Below are positions 1 to 10,614 of a stretch of DNA of 64,000 nt, piece after piece. The notes under the pieces were generated by a model that made no database searches, had not been told where the DNA came from, and saw only the letters and a list, made by a program, of their open reading frames with translations. The translations under genes were made by a program, and so were the position numbers. This stretch comes from Siphonodentalium dalli (Eukaryota; Mollusca; Scaphopoda; Gadilida; Siphonodentaliidae): the NCBI GenBank assembly GCA_032622095.1, contig CP136061.1, positions 21,330,991 through 21,394,990 of the forward strand, written 5' to 3'. Each line of letters starts with the position of its first letter. Position 1 is the stretch's first letter.

Positions 1-127
1 GCTAGTCGCTATCGCCAAGGTATGGGTTAAACATCTGCCGATCGTGATTGGCCTCTCGTTGCTTAACTCGGTGAGCATGAACAAATTCTCATTTCTTATC
101 GAAATGGCCATGTGTCGATCAGACCTG

Positions 128-926
128 TTAACCCTCCCGGATTGTGCGGGAGACTCCCGGATTTGAGTACGATCTCCCGCACTCCCGGACAGGCATGACA
201 ATCTCCCGGATTCAGCTACTGTAGAAAATCACAAAAAATAATCTCTTTATTTTATCTATTTGACCAGTAGACAGGCTACCAACACATCCCTGATATTGGA
301 TTGTGACATCATTGTGGCAATTAACACCCATGATTAATCTGGGGTCATAAAATCAACATTGTTCGCACAGCAGGGGCACCCAACAATAAAACAACAAACA
401 CCTTCTAAGTTCTATTGAACCAGATCACCAGACAGAACAAAGGTGACCTGTTCTCAATTAGCAACCCACTAGAGATAAGTCCTGAGGTTATATGAAACTA
501 CCATTAAAGTTTATTGGTCTGATAAAATTCAAAAGAAGCAAATGTTCTGGCTTTAAACTTTCGGAATCCGTTCCTGAGTTGTACTTTTTAATGTGACATT
601 TGAAATCTCACGAGAATTTAATGAAATCGAAAGTAGTTTACAGTTTAATATTGATATCCGGTAGCTTACGATATTTCCTCTATAAATTAGACAATAAAAG
701 TAAAAACTACACAGTAAATGTTTTTCTTAAGAATACTTGTTAATTTGCCATCAAACTTGCATGTTTCTGTGTTATTGCTGATCATATTTAAAAAAAAATT
801 TGTTGTCAAAATTATGAAAATGCAAAAGGAATCTGTAAGAATAAATTTTTTTAAATCTCCCAGATGATGACCACGATCTCACAGAAAATCGTGACCAATC
901 TCCCGGAAAATATTTTGTGAGGTTAA
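128..926. mobile_element. Candidate TTAA-flanked element with CCCGG-rich ends
   Basis: TTAACCCTCCCGG at the left and a CCCGG-rich segment ending GAGGTTAA at the right are bounded by an inverted ACCTGTTAACC / GGTTAACAGGT context. Several copies of short CTCCCGGA words cluster at both ends. The body is AT-rich with no coding potential seen. The terminal pairing is weaker than in families A-C, so boundaries are tentative. Confidence 0.4.
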
Positions 927-954
927 CAGGTCAGGTGTCAATCGGAATGGTACA

Positions 955-1068
955 TTGAGATGTCCCGATTTTCATCCATGCCGTGGTTGGAACCCGCGCC
1001 AATCTCGTCTAGCCCAGACTGATGATCTTATCCATGACCTAACCACATTGGCTACTGGGACATCCTTA
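955..1068 (-). repeat. Possible tRNA-derived SINE head
   Basis: Read on the minus strand, the segment has an A-box-like TAGCCAATGTGG near its start. About 50 bp later it has a B-box-like GGTTCCAACC, the spacing expected of a tRNA-derived Pol III promoter. It does not fold as a convincing tRNA and has no clean anticodon arm. No poly-A or tail region was defined. Confidence 0.3.
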
Positions 1069-1128
1069 AAAGGAAGCCCTTTCACCGAGAGTTAGGAAGC
1101 TCCTGTCATGGAAGGGTTAACTCTGCCA

Positions 1129-1235
1129 GTGCTACCCCCTCACTGTACCCCCTCACTGTACTCCCTCACTGTACCCCCTCACTGTACGGTATGTACCCCC
1201 TCACTGAGTTCATACTACCCCCTCACTGAGTTCAT
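1129..1235. repeat. 13-bp minisatellite (CCCCCTCACTGTA)
   Basis: About five units of TACCCCCTCACTG, grading into two ~25-bp units that add AGTTCATA. An open frame across it is a by-product of the repeat. Confidence 0.85.
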
Positions 1236-1461
1236 AGATTTCATTCCAATATTGTGCCATTTGTTGTGGGTATATTTTCTGTTGAATCTGTATTTGATAT
1301 TTATTTAATAGAAATACCACCTGTTCTGTTGTTCGCTGTGGATGAGATGTATAGCACATTTATATAACTCACTAGCAGGTTAGCCCGCCACCGGCGGCTT
1401 GTCCGAAACATGACATTTTTATATATATTTTTTTAATTTTTAGCTCCACGCGTTTCAATAA

Positions 1462-1870
1462 GAAAATTTGTACCCGGTAGCTCCACCAGTTTCCGAGATC
1501 TGGTCTGCGCATGAAAATTTGTACCCGGCGCAAGATACATTCACATGCCAAATTTCAAGTCGATAGCTCCACCCGTTTCCGAGATCTCGTCTGCGCTTGC
1601 GCTGCACGGGCGTCGCACGGCTCGGCGACCCGATAAAATTTTTACCCGGCGCAAGATACATTCACATAGCAAATTTCAAGTCGATAGCTCCACCCGATTC
1701 CGAGATCTCGTCTGCGCATGCGCTGCACGGGCGTCGCACGGGCTCGGCGACCCGATAAAATTTGTACCCGGCGCAAGATACATTCACATAGCAAATTTCA
1801 AGTCGATAGCTCCACCCGTTTCCGAGATCTCGTCTGTGCATGCGCTGCACGGACGTCGCACGGGCTCGCC
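1462..1870. repeat. ~122-bp tandem repeat, about 3.3 units
   Basis: The phrase AAATTTCAAGTCGATAG recurs at 1550, 1671 and 1793, giving periods of 121-122 bp. Each unit has GTACCCGGCGCAAGATAC and a CpG-rich part with GCTGCACGGGCGTCGC. A shortened unit precedes at 1462. It is GC-rich relative to its surroundings and gives overlapping open frames on both strands that are repeat artefacts. It is probably part of a dispersed element whose flanks read TTAGCCCGCCACC and GTCCCGATCGGTCGAG. Confidence 0.8.
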
Positions 1871-2264
1871 AATACGACAACGACCACCGCCTGGTCAAAC
1901 TACACACACGTACCAAGTTTCGTCCCGATCGGTCGAGAATCGTAGATTTGTATGAAGTACAACACAGACACAAACATAAATATATAAGAGAGATATGTAA
2001 ATTAGATAGATTGTATCAAAATATATAGGAGAGATATGTAAATGATCTACACACCATTACTGGTGTTTGTCAAAGTTTAGTGGGGTATATCAATTACTCA
2101 TTCACGATCATATCATTGAGGTCCGGAGGGTGTGGGCTATCTCTCGAATACAAGGAGTTCTCAAAATATATAGAAGAGATTAGGTTGTGATTTATGCCCA
2201 GTGATGATGATGGTCCTTTGATTCGGGATATTGTTAATTGCTTATTTAATGGAGGGACTACTTG

Positions 2265-2396
2265 CATTATCCTTTCGTCTGTTGTCTGCTTAAATTATTA
2301 ACTGAACATCCCTCCAAATGAATAATAGACCATTCCGATGTATACTTTTATAAGTGAATGGGAGAATCCATTTAGTATAGAAAGGGTTCCGTGGGC
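2265..2396 (-). repeat. Family F repeat fragment (GGATTCTCCCAT type)
   Basis: Shares GAATGGGAGAATCCATTTAG, TATACTTTTATAA and the TCGTCTGTTGTCTGC segment with copies near 3700, 8665, 20975, 43290, 47650 and 51727. It is a dispersed element whose complete termini (TTAACCCTTT..., ...AGAAAGGGT) suggest the same TTAA class. Confidence 0.6.
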
Positions 2397-2500
2397 AAGA
2401 GATCCACGTGCGGCAAAAAAAAAAAAAAAACTCTTGCTCAGGACCACAGTGGAAATGAGGTCTAACATTGAATGTGTCATCCCGTGTCTCCAGGATCACC

Positions 2501-2720
2501 TTAACCCTTTGAGTGCCAGGGGCCGATCTAATCGGCCCTAAACCGACACAATAAGTCTGTTAAAGTATATAATAAAATATATTAAAATTGTAAAAAATTG
2601 TAGTAGTAATAAAAAATAAAAAAATAAAAAAAATGGTTAGGCCAACGCATATATAAGAGAATGCATTGGCACAGGGTATATGGGTTGATACAAAAATTGA
2701 CCTGGCACTCAAAGGGTTAA
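2501..2720 (+). mobile_element. Family B TTAA MITE (piggyBac-type ends)
   Basis: TTAACCCTTTGAGTGCCAGG at the left and the inverse GGCACTCAAAGGGTTAA at the right. TTAA flanks with CCC/GGG ends are diagnostic of piggyBac-like target duplications. The interior has GGGCCGATCTAATCGGCCC, the AATAAGTCTGTTAAA site and one degenerate half of the CCAATGCATTCTC hairpin. Non-autonomous; no transposase. Confidence 0.8.
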
Positions 2721-3204
2721 TCACTCAATATCAAGTTTTTGCTGTTACTCTTGGTCACAAAGAGCTTGATGTTATCCTAGATATATTCTTCTGGAACATT
2801 CCCGAGTTTTGTTGCCTACTTTTCCATTTAGATAGAAACTTTTAGATAGATACTTTATTTTACAAAATGCCCAACAAACAGAACAACGTAAACCCTGAAA
2901 TGCAAAAACATAAATTGGAATACAATGAAATGAAAATATAAAACACATACATAATAATAACTGCAAGGCACTTTGCCTGGTGCAGACATAGCACTATAGC
3001 AGTGCTGTCTTCCTGTCTGACCCAGCAGCATTTAACTAAATAATTAAAGTGGGATGTTATAGATTTGGTCACCAGCAGAATAATTCCCAGAGCAGCGCCC
3101 CACGATTTGACCATCGATGAACATCGTGTAATAAATGTACTTTTAAAATGTACTCTTGTACATTAAATCTTTCTTTACTAAATACTCATTGACGAGTAGT
3201 TGCC

Positions 3205-3455
3205 TTAACCCTTTCATGACGGGAGCAGCATTAAAGATCATGTGCCAGTGCATTCTCTTTTATATGCAACTATCCCACAGGGTGCCTCACATATATAAGA
3301 GAATGCACTGACTTATAAGGTCAAGGTAAATATTGTTAGGCCAGTGCATTATCTTATATATGCGAGGTTCCCTATGGGAGACTCTTATATTTGAGAGAAT
3401 GGATTGACACAGATTTTCGCAAATTTTCTGGAAGCTCCGGTCATGGAAGGGTTAA
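3205..3455 (+). mobile_element. Family C TTAA MITE
   Basis: TTAACCCTTTCATGAC...GTCATGGAAGGGTTAA inverted ends with a TTAA at each boundary. Two diverged copies of the ~70-bp hairpin module lie inside (3243-3312 and 3342-3411). Confidence 0.78.
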
Positions 3456-3469
3456 GAAATGTTGAGATA

Positions 3470-3682
3470 CAGTAATGCTCTAATTAATCGACCTCTTAAC
3501 CACAGCAGAATTATGGGTAACTTTTCAGGATTTAGTCGGAAATATGGCTTGTTACCATTCATCGGAAAGCTCTCGCCGAGAGCTTTCCGATGAATGGCAA
3601 CAAGCCATATTTCTGACTAAATCCTGAAAAGTTACCCATAATTCTGCTGTGGTTAAGAGGTCGATTAATTAGAGCATTACTG
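3470..3682. mobile_element. Family P palindromic MITE, copy 1
   Basis: The 213-bp element is almost one perfect hairpin: arms of about 100 bp meet at GCTCTCGCCGAGAGC. Termini are CAGTAATGCTCTAA / TTAGAGCATTACTG with TA on both sides, the pattern of Tc1/mariner-type MITEs. It is the most intact copy in the window. Confidence 0.88.
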
Positions 3683-3699
3683 TAACAAGTTCCTACACT

Positions 3700-4585
3700 T
3701 CTGTTCTACACTTGTATTATCCTTTCATCTGTCTGTCGTCTGCTCATTTTCGTGAACCCTCCTCCGAAATTCCGAACAGCCCGACAAATCAAAATTCTTT
3801 GGAAAAGAACAAGGCTTTGTTTATTTATAAATCTCATTGCTTTGACATTTAACGGACCTCTGATATATGCATGTTTGATATATCATGCTTGGGGAAAGGC
3901 TACCCTCTATATTCATATACACAAAACTTTGACCTTATCTAAACAAGCAAGATAACTCCACCCACAATTCTGGGCATAAAGTCCGTAATAGAAGAGTAAC
4001 GGGATGGGACTTGACTCAACCCAACCGATATCCCAAGCTGCTGTGGACCGAGATAGACCTGGTCTATTTCAGTCGTGTCTTGTAACAATGTGTATGTACT
4101 TTAGCAAGTATTTGTTAGTACTGTTATTCCTGGACATAAAGACCATTGATATTTCTGTCATGTTTAAATGTTAAGCCGATAACAATAAAGGTACGAGGAG
4201 CCTATCAGTCAAGTCAGAGCGGAATAGACACCGTAATCTCAGACTTAACAATGAATCAAATCTAGTGTTTGCCTGGTAGATGTGAGAGAGAGAAGTTGGT
4301 GTTTCCTCGGAGAAATCAATGTGGTCTAATCTTCCTAATGTGCGGCCAGCTTGGTATGTCTGTAGACATTTGTGCTGCCTTTATTGACTAATGTATCATG
4401 AAGATATTTTGTGATCCGAATTCTGTGTCGTCTCAGATTATTGGCAGACTAAGTTTTCTTAGAAAGCCTTTTGTTCCACTTCATTTGGTTGAACAGTGTT
4501 CCAGGAATTGTACAAAAGCAACTACGATTACTTCAGATTAAGTGTAGCATTTCATAACAACAGCTGTATCGTACCTCTGATGGTT
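3700..4585. other. Mostly unique sequence
   Basis: A short family F fragment (GTATTATCCTTTCATCTG) at 3713 is followed by about 800 bp with no supported gene or repeat. Confidence 0.5.
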
Positions 4586-4586
4586 C

Positions 4587-5046
4587 TATAGGTTACACAC
4601 AACTAATTATTTTCCATAGGCGACAGTGTTAACTAAAAGTCCCGCCGGCCATGGGTTTGACCTAGTTGAACTTCAAGTGGTCAATTTTCCCTTAGAACGT
4701 CATCCTCTGCACCAGTATGTGACAACAAACGCGCCCTTTTCGGTATTTTTTTCAAACGATAATCTTGCATTTCCACAACTACCCCATTTACTGCAAAAAA
4801 ATCAGCAGCATAAAAATACCCAGACCCCTTCCGTAACTTCTGGACGCCACCAGACTCTTCCTGGACATCTAAACATACACGATCGCCATATTTACGTTGG
4901 TTATGATTTTCTGTTCCCGATTAGGGATATTTCCCTCAATGATAATCAACCAATCAGCAGCCAGAATTTTTTTTTATGCTGACTCGAGTTTCCCTACACA
5001 AATTCAAGAAGCGTAACTCTATATAATTAGTTGTTTGTAACCTATA
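4587..5046 (+). mobile_element. TIR element, array copy 1
   Basis: GGTTACACACAACTAATTAT at 4591 pairs with ATAATTAGTTGTTTGTAACC ending at 5042 (20-bp TIR, one mismatch). TATA lies at each edge as a possible target duplication. No transposase, so a MITE-sized non-autonomous DNA element. Confidence 0.7.
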
Positions 5047-5931
5047 ATTGAAATGAAAATTGAAGTTTTATCGTGTAAACCGCGCCAATTTTACAAAAAA
5101 AGCTTTACCGTGATACAATAGAAATATAGGAGTCATTGGACATCCTATTATCTCCCAGCGGTCATTTAACCCACATACCCCGTTTTAAAATTAACAATTT
5201 TTTTGGGGTAAGAAATAACACCAGTAATAGAATCCTGATAAATCTGGAAGCGCAGTTTAGTAGAAAAGATACTAATGTCTCATGTTAGGCTTGTCATAGA
5301 CATATATACTGCACAGTGTCGCATGTCCCATGTCCATCCACTCACTAGTGGGGATATTATGACCACAAATGTGACCACACCCCAAATTCAGGGTTTTTCA
5401 TCATAATTTAATTTGTAAAAACCGACTCGCGTGCATAACGCACACGATAGAAAGTAATATGTATAAGTTTTGAAAACTAGTCACGTATATCTACCATACG
5501 TTTTAAGGAATTTATCTAATTTTCAACAATACAATGTTTAATTGCATATGAAATAGACCCCCCCCCCCCCTCAAAATTTCACCATCCGATGATGGTTTGG
5601 TTCAATGATAGGCGGATGTCCCTTTAAATTTCAGTACTTTTCAGGAGTTTGAGTCGAATTTCTATCAGAGAAACTTCCATCACCTCGACCGTGCTATTTT
5701 GAACATTAGAGGTCCACCCATATGCACAAAATGGATGATTTTCAGAAAATTTCGCCTCCGGAAAAAGTTGAAGTTCCGGCGACAGAGGGTTAATAAATGT
5801 CTCGCATAATCTGAAAAAGGGTCTGTAGGGCGTGAAAATATAATAACTCAACAAAACGAGTCAGTCTTTGTTTATCAGTGTTCCTAAATTCGCTGCCCTG
5901 AACGATATTTGAAAAATGTGATTTTTTTGCC

Positions 5932-6391
5932 TATAGGTTACACACAACTAATTATTTTCCATAGGCGACAGTGTTAACTAAAAGTCCCGCCGGCCATGGG
6001 TTTGACCTAGTTGAACTTCAAGTGGTCAATTTTCCCTTAGAACGTCATCCTCTGCACCAGTATGTGACAACAAACGCGCCCTTTTCGGTATTTTTTTCAA
6101 ACGATAATCTTGCATTTCCACAACTACCCCATTTACTGCAAAAAAATCAGCAGCATAAAAATACCCAGACCCCTTCCGTAACTTCTGGACGCCACCAGAC
6201 TCTTCCTGGACATCTAAACATACACGATCGCCATATTTACGTTGGTTATGATTTTCTGTTCCCGATTAGGGATATTTCCCTCAATGATAATCAACCAATC
6301 AGCAGCCAGAATTTTTTTTTATGCTGACTCGAGTTTCCCTACACAAATTCAAGAAGCGTAACTCTATATAATTAGTTGTTTGTAACCTATA
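5932..6391 (+). mobile_element. TIR element, array copy 2
   Basis: Same element and TIRs as the copy at 4587, in the middle of the tandem array. Confidence 0.7.
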
Positions 6392-7278
6392 ATTGAAATG
6401 AAAATTGAAGTTTTATCGTGTAAACCGCGCCAATTTTACAAAAAAAGCTTTACCGTGATACAATAGAAATATAGGAGTCATTGGACATCCTATTATCTCC
6501 CAGCGGTCATTTAACCCACATACCCCGTTTTAAAATCAACAATTTTTTTGGGGTAAGAAATAACACCAGTAATAGAATCCTGATAAATCTGGAAGCGCAG
6601 TTTAGTAGAAAAGATACTAATGTCTCATGTTAGGCTTGTCATAGACATATATACTGCACAGTGTCGCATGTCCAATGTCCATCCACTCACTAGTGGGGAT
6701 ATTATGACCACAAATGTGACCACACCCCAAATTCAGGGTTTTTCATCATAATTTAATTTGTAAAAACCGACTCGCGTGCATAACGCACACGATAGAAAGT
6801 AATATGTATAAGTTTTGAAAACTAGTCACGTATATCTACCATACGTTTTAAGGAATTTATCTAATTTTCAACAATACAATGTTTAATTGCATATGAAATA
6901 GACCCCCCCCCCCCCCCTCAAAATTTCACCATCCGATGATGGTTTGGTTCAATGATAGGCGGATGTCCCTTTAAATTTCAGTACTTTTCAGGAGTTTGAG
7001 TCGAATTTCTATCAGAGAAACTTCCATCACCTCGACCGTGCTATTTTGAACATTAGAGGTCCACCCATATGCACAAAATGGATGATTTTCAGAAAATTTC
7101 GCCTCCGGAAAAAGTTGAAGTTCCGGCGACAGAGGGTTAATAAATGTCTCGCATAATCTGAAAAAGGGTCTGTAGGGCGTGAAAATATAATAACTCAACA
7201 AAACGAGTCAGTCTTTGTTTATCAGTGTTCCTAAATTCGCTGCCCTGAACGATATTTGAAAAATGTGATTTTTTTGCC

Positions 7279-7740
7279 TATAGGTTACACACAACTAATT
7301 ATTTTCCATAGGCGACAGTGTTAACTAAAAGTCCCGCCGGCCATGGGTTTGACCTAGTTGAACTTCAAGTGGTCAATTTTCCCTTAGAACGTCATCCTCT
7401 GCACCAGTATGTGACAACAAACGCGCCCTTTTCGGTATTTTTTTCAAACGATAATCTTGCATTTCCACAACTACCCCATTTACTGCAAAAAAATCAGCAG
7501 CATAAAAATACCCAGACCCCTTCCGTAACTTCTGGACGCCACCAGACTCTTCCTGGACATCTAAACATACACGATCGCCATATTTACGTTGGTTATGATT
7601 TTCTGTTCCCGATTAGGGATATTTCCCTCAATGATAATCAACCAATCAGCAGCCAGAATTTTTTTTTATGCTGACTCGAGTTTCCCTACACAAATTCAAG
7701 AAGCGTAACTCTATATAATTAGTTGTTTGTAACCTATATA
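7279..7740 (+). mobile_element. TIR element, array copy 3 (terminal)
   Basis: Last copy. The right TIR GTAACCTATATA is followed by sequence unrelated to the spacer, so the array ends exactly at the element boundary. Confidence 0.7.
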
Positions 7741-7778
7741 TGTCAGAAAATTTGTGAGTGGATAAAAAGCAGACTGGG

Positions 7779-8110
7779 ATTAAAGGTACACAATCTGATT
7801 CGATGGTCCCCATATTATCAGATTCCAACAACAGCTGTCAGAATCAGAATCGATTAATTGCCAAAAAATAATGCTATAAATCAGTCAACTATAGTATAAA
7901 ATTGCACAAAAGTGTTATATATCAACATTTTGTTCAATGCAAATTGGTATCGAGATTAAGTCAGTCAGCTTTCATTGAATATTTGCCCGGCCGCCAAATA
8001 TTCGAGGTGGTGAAAAATAACAGATTTTTTTTACACCCGAAGCTAAAGAAATAGTAATTTAGAGGCAATAAATCAGATTATTTATCTTTAATGACAGGGT
8101 CACCAGATCT
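7779..8110 (+). repeat. Diverged dispersed repeat, related to 20335-20830
   Basis: TTAAAGGTACACAATCTGAT, GGTCCCCATATTATCA, AAAATAATGCTA and the GAAGC(T/C)AAAGAAATAGT phrase recur in order at 20335-20830. Old repeat of unknown class; no coding capacity seen. Confidence 0.5.
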
Positions 8111-8346
8111 TAGCTTTGAATTTTCTGCTTGATGTTGCAAATTGCCAATTTTTTATAATAGATTGGAATGAATCTGTTCTTTGTGAAATGAGTGATTGTA
8201 TGATGTACATGATGTTTGCCTCAACCACAAAATTATAAAATAAAAGCATGATCACACATGACACTACAAGCCCAGTATGTTCCTAAATAAAACTTGTAAT
8301 CCTTATTTTATAATACATGGATTTTAGGACGGGTGACGTGTAATAA

Positions 8347-8480
8347 ACACAGAATGACATGTGTGTTAATGGGTTTGTTGATACGGCACTTGTGCCATCC
8401 TGCGCCTCTCGTTCTATACTTCCGTGCTAGCACCCGTGCCGTATCATCAAACCAATTAACACACTCCTGTCGTTCTGTGT
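8347..8480. repeat. Long inverted repeat (hairpin) next to P copy 2
   Basis: Arms read ACACAGAATGACATGTGTG...GATACGGCAC and GTGCCGTATCATCAA...GTTCTGTGT, about 45 bp each with a ~45-bp loop. It stops one base before the CAGTAATG end of the adjacent P element. Confidence 0.75.
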
Positions 8481-8481
8481 A

Positions 8482-8663
8482 CAGTAATGCTCTAAATAAT
8501 CGACTCCTTAACCACAGCAGAATTATGGGTAACTTTTCAGGATTTAGTCAGAAATATGGCTTGTTGCCATTCATCGGAAAGCTCTCACTGAGAAGTTACT
8601 GTCACTGAAAAGTTATCCATAATTCTGCTGTGGTTAAGGAGTCGATTATTTAGAGCGTTACTG
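8482..8663. mobile_element. Family P palindromic MITE, copy 2
   Basis: CAGTAATGCTCTAAATAATC...TTAGAGCGTTACTG with TA flanks. The right arm lacks the inner part present in the left arm, so the hairpin is asymmetric. Confidence 0.85.
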
Positions 8664-9059
8664 TATGTCTGTTGTTAGCTCATTTTTCGTGAAATTCCCT
8701 CCAGATGATACTGTTATTACTAGTGGGAGAACCAATTTAGTATAGACTATAATATATATATAATCACTACAGAACAGTGGGTTACAATTCCAGTGGTGCA
8801 AATAGATTGATTGTGATATATTCAATCACCTTAACTGATTGCTTGTCAAATAAAGTGTGGTGGTCATGATAAAATCATACCATTCAATTGTTAATGGCCA
8901 AAAAATATAGTTCTTGGCAGAAGTGTCCATTAAAAAGCAACAAATGAAATATTTATGGGAAATAACAGGGTAGTTGTGTGGTAGTGAAATGGCATAATAT
9001 AGCTATCCATGTGATTAATGATTCCATTACTTATCTCAACATCATGCAAAGGGTCTAAT

Positions 9060-9320
9060 TAGGGCTGCAAAGATACGCCCACCTCACGATTCGATACGCA
9101 TTACGATTTTTTGCTATGATATGATACATATCACGATACATTCCAGACTGAAAATTCGACCAGTTTACAACTTTTGCCTACTTTGCAAATTTTGGCATGC
9201 GTTTAGACTACAAAAATGTGGATAAAAAACTACTGAATAATTACGGAATAACGGAACCATGTATCGCACCGTCGGTAAACATCACGATTTACCGAAACCA
9301 CATAGAATCCTTGCAGCCTT
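9060..9320. mobile_element. hAT-like MITE
   Basis: TAGGGCTGCAAAGATACG at the left and CTTGCAGCCTTTG at the right form short TIRs of the kind common in hAT elements. Internal CACGATTCGATACG and ATCACGATTTACC are inverted. Confidence 0.5.
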
Positions 9321-9464
9321 TGTCTTTATGCCACCAGATGACCAAGGGAAGGGTATAAATCAACAGCATGTAGAAATCACAACCCTGGGTTCCCACTGGG
9401 ACTAAAAGGTTTATAATAACCATGAATCTGGAAAGTGGTTAAATTGCCATGGGTGGGGGTAGGG

Positions 9465-9844
9465 TCATAACGATTCATCGTGATTTTGATGCATCACGAC
9501 TTCCGATTCTCGATTCAATTCATGATCTGTTTCCTTGTCGATTCGATTCTGTATTTTTAAATTAATGCAACCATGAATTTTTCCGTAAAATGATTTGACA
9601 ACACTCGTTGAATATGTTTCTTCTCAAATTCAGATGTGAAATAAATATTGTGAACTATAAGTTTTATTGATTACACAAGTATTTCTAAATTGAAGAGTTT
9701 AAATATCACTGACCTGTCTGTATTACTGAAAGAACTTGGAAGCAGTCAATGTTAAACTCCAGAGTAGCTGCATCGCGATGTGCATCGAATCGTCAGGCAA
9801 AAAATCGTGATTTGAATCAAATCGTGAAGTTGTGAATCGTTATG
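9465..9844. mobile_element. hAT-like MITE with CATAACGATTC ends
   Basis: CATAACGATTCATCGTGATTT pairs with AATCGTGAAGTTGTGAATCGTTATG. A G16 run follows immediately. Non-coding interior. Confidence 0.6.
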
Positions 9845-10278
9845 GGGGGGGGGGGGGGGATATGGCCTTTAATAGCCTTGAATTTCAGTGATATTTGAAC
9901 CACTTGCTGAATGCTTACTTGAGCTTGAAGATCTTCAAAAAAACTCAAAATCTAAATTATCCTGAAACTTTGAGACAATTTATGCTAAGGCCTAAAAAAA
10001 ACAACCTTTGTTTCCCCTAACCCGCCCGCACCTATTAAAACCTCCCGCACCCAATTTTTTTTTTTTTTTTTTTTCGAAAATAAAAGAAAATAGCTGCCGA
10101 CGCTGTTTGTCTCAGTTCGTCGCTTTATAATAGGCCCCGGACGCATTTCGTAAAATGGCGCGCCCATGGAAAATAAAAAATACATCGTTTTCGTTTAAAT
10201 CTTCTAGTGATGAGCCGATAATCGGGAACGGCAATCGGAATCGGACGATTGTGGCCCATCGGATGACAATCGGTACTC

Positions 10279-10614
10279 GGGTTTCAACATCGGCATTTCC
10301 GATTGTCTAAATAGAAATCAGGTGCTTGTTTTTCTTCAATAAACTGTTTTAAATATGACGATGTTTTGTTGAATAAATGACCAGTAAACATGGGGAAAGT
10401 GATTTACCAAACACAAACTTGATATACAGCCATCTCCTCTTCAATAGGGTTTCAACATCGGCATTTCCGATTGTCTAAATAGAAATCAGGTGCTTGTTTT
10501 TCTTCAATAAACTGTTTTAAATATGACGATGTTTTGTTGAATAAATGACCAGTAAACATGGGGAAAGTGATTTACCAAACACAAACTTGATATACAGCCA
10601 TCTCCTCTTCAATA
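10279..10614 (+). repeat. 168-bp tandem duplication
   Basis: Two head-to-tail copies, 10279-10446 and 10447-10614, essentially identical, starting GGGTTTCAACATCGGCAT. The high identity indicates a recent event. Confidence 0.93.

Larger units (their letters stand above)
4586..7740. repeat. 1345/1347-bp tandem array: TIR element-spacer-element-spacer-element
   Basis: The junction word CTATAGGTTACACAC occurs at 4586, 5931 and 7278. Two full units and a final partial unit of about 460 bp are nearly identical; differences include AATTAACAA/AATCAACAA, CCCATG/CCAATG and C-run length. Each unit is a ~455-bp TIR element plus an ~890-bp spacer. A repeated 118-codon frame within the element and a 76-codon minus-strand frame in the spacer are carried by the duplication; neither resembles a known protein. 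Confidence 0.93.

Noticed and set aside
955-1068. Functional tRNA gene
   Set aside because: A- and B-box-like words are present on the minus strand, but a cloverleaf with anticodon arm and acceptor stem could not be formed; at most a SINE head.
4626-4982. 118-codon frame repeated three times as a conserved gene
   Set aside because: It lies inside a TIR element and its repetition is due to the 1345-bp tandem duplication. It does not start at an ATG and has no recognisable domain.
4586-7740. LTR retrotransposon with three LTRs
   Set aside because: The ~455-bp repeat has inverted GGTTAC/GTAACC ends rather than TG/CA, and the ~890-bp interior has no gag or pol sequence, primer-binding site or polypurine tract that I can see.
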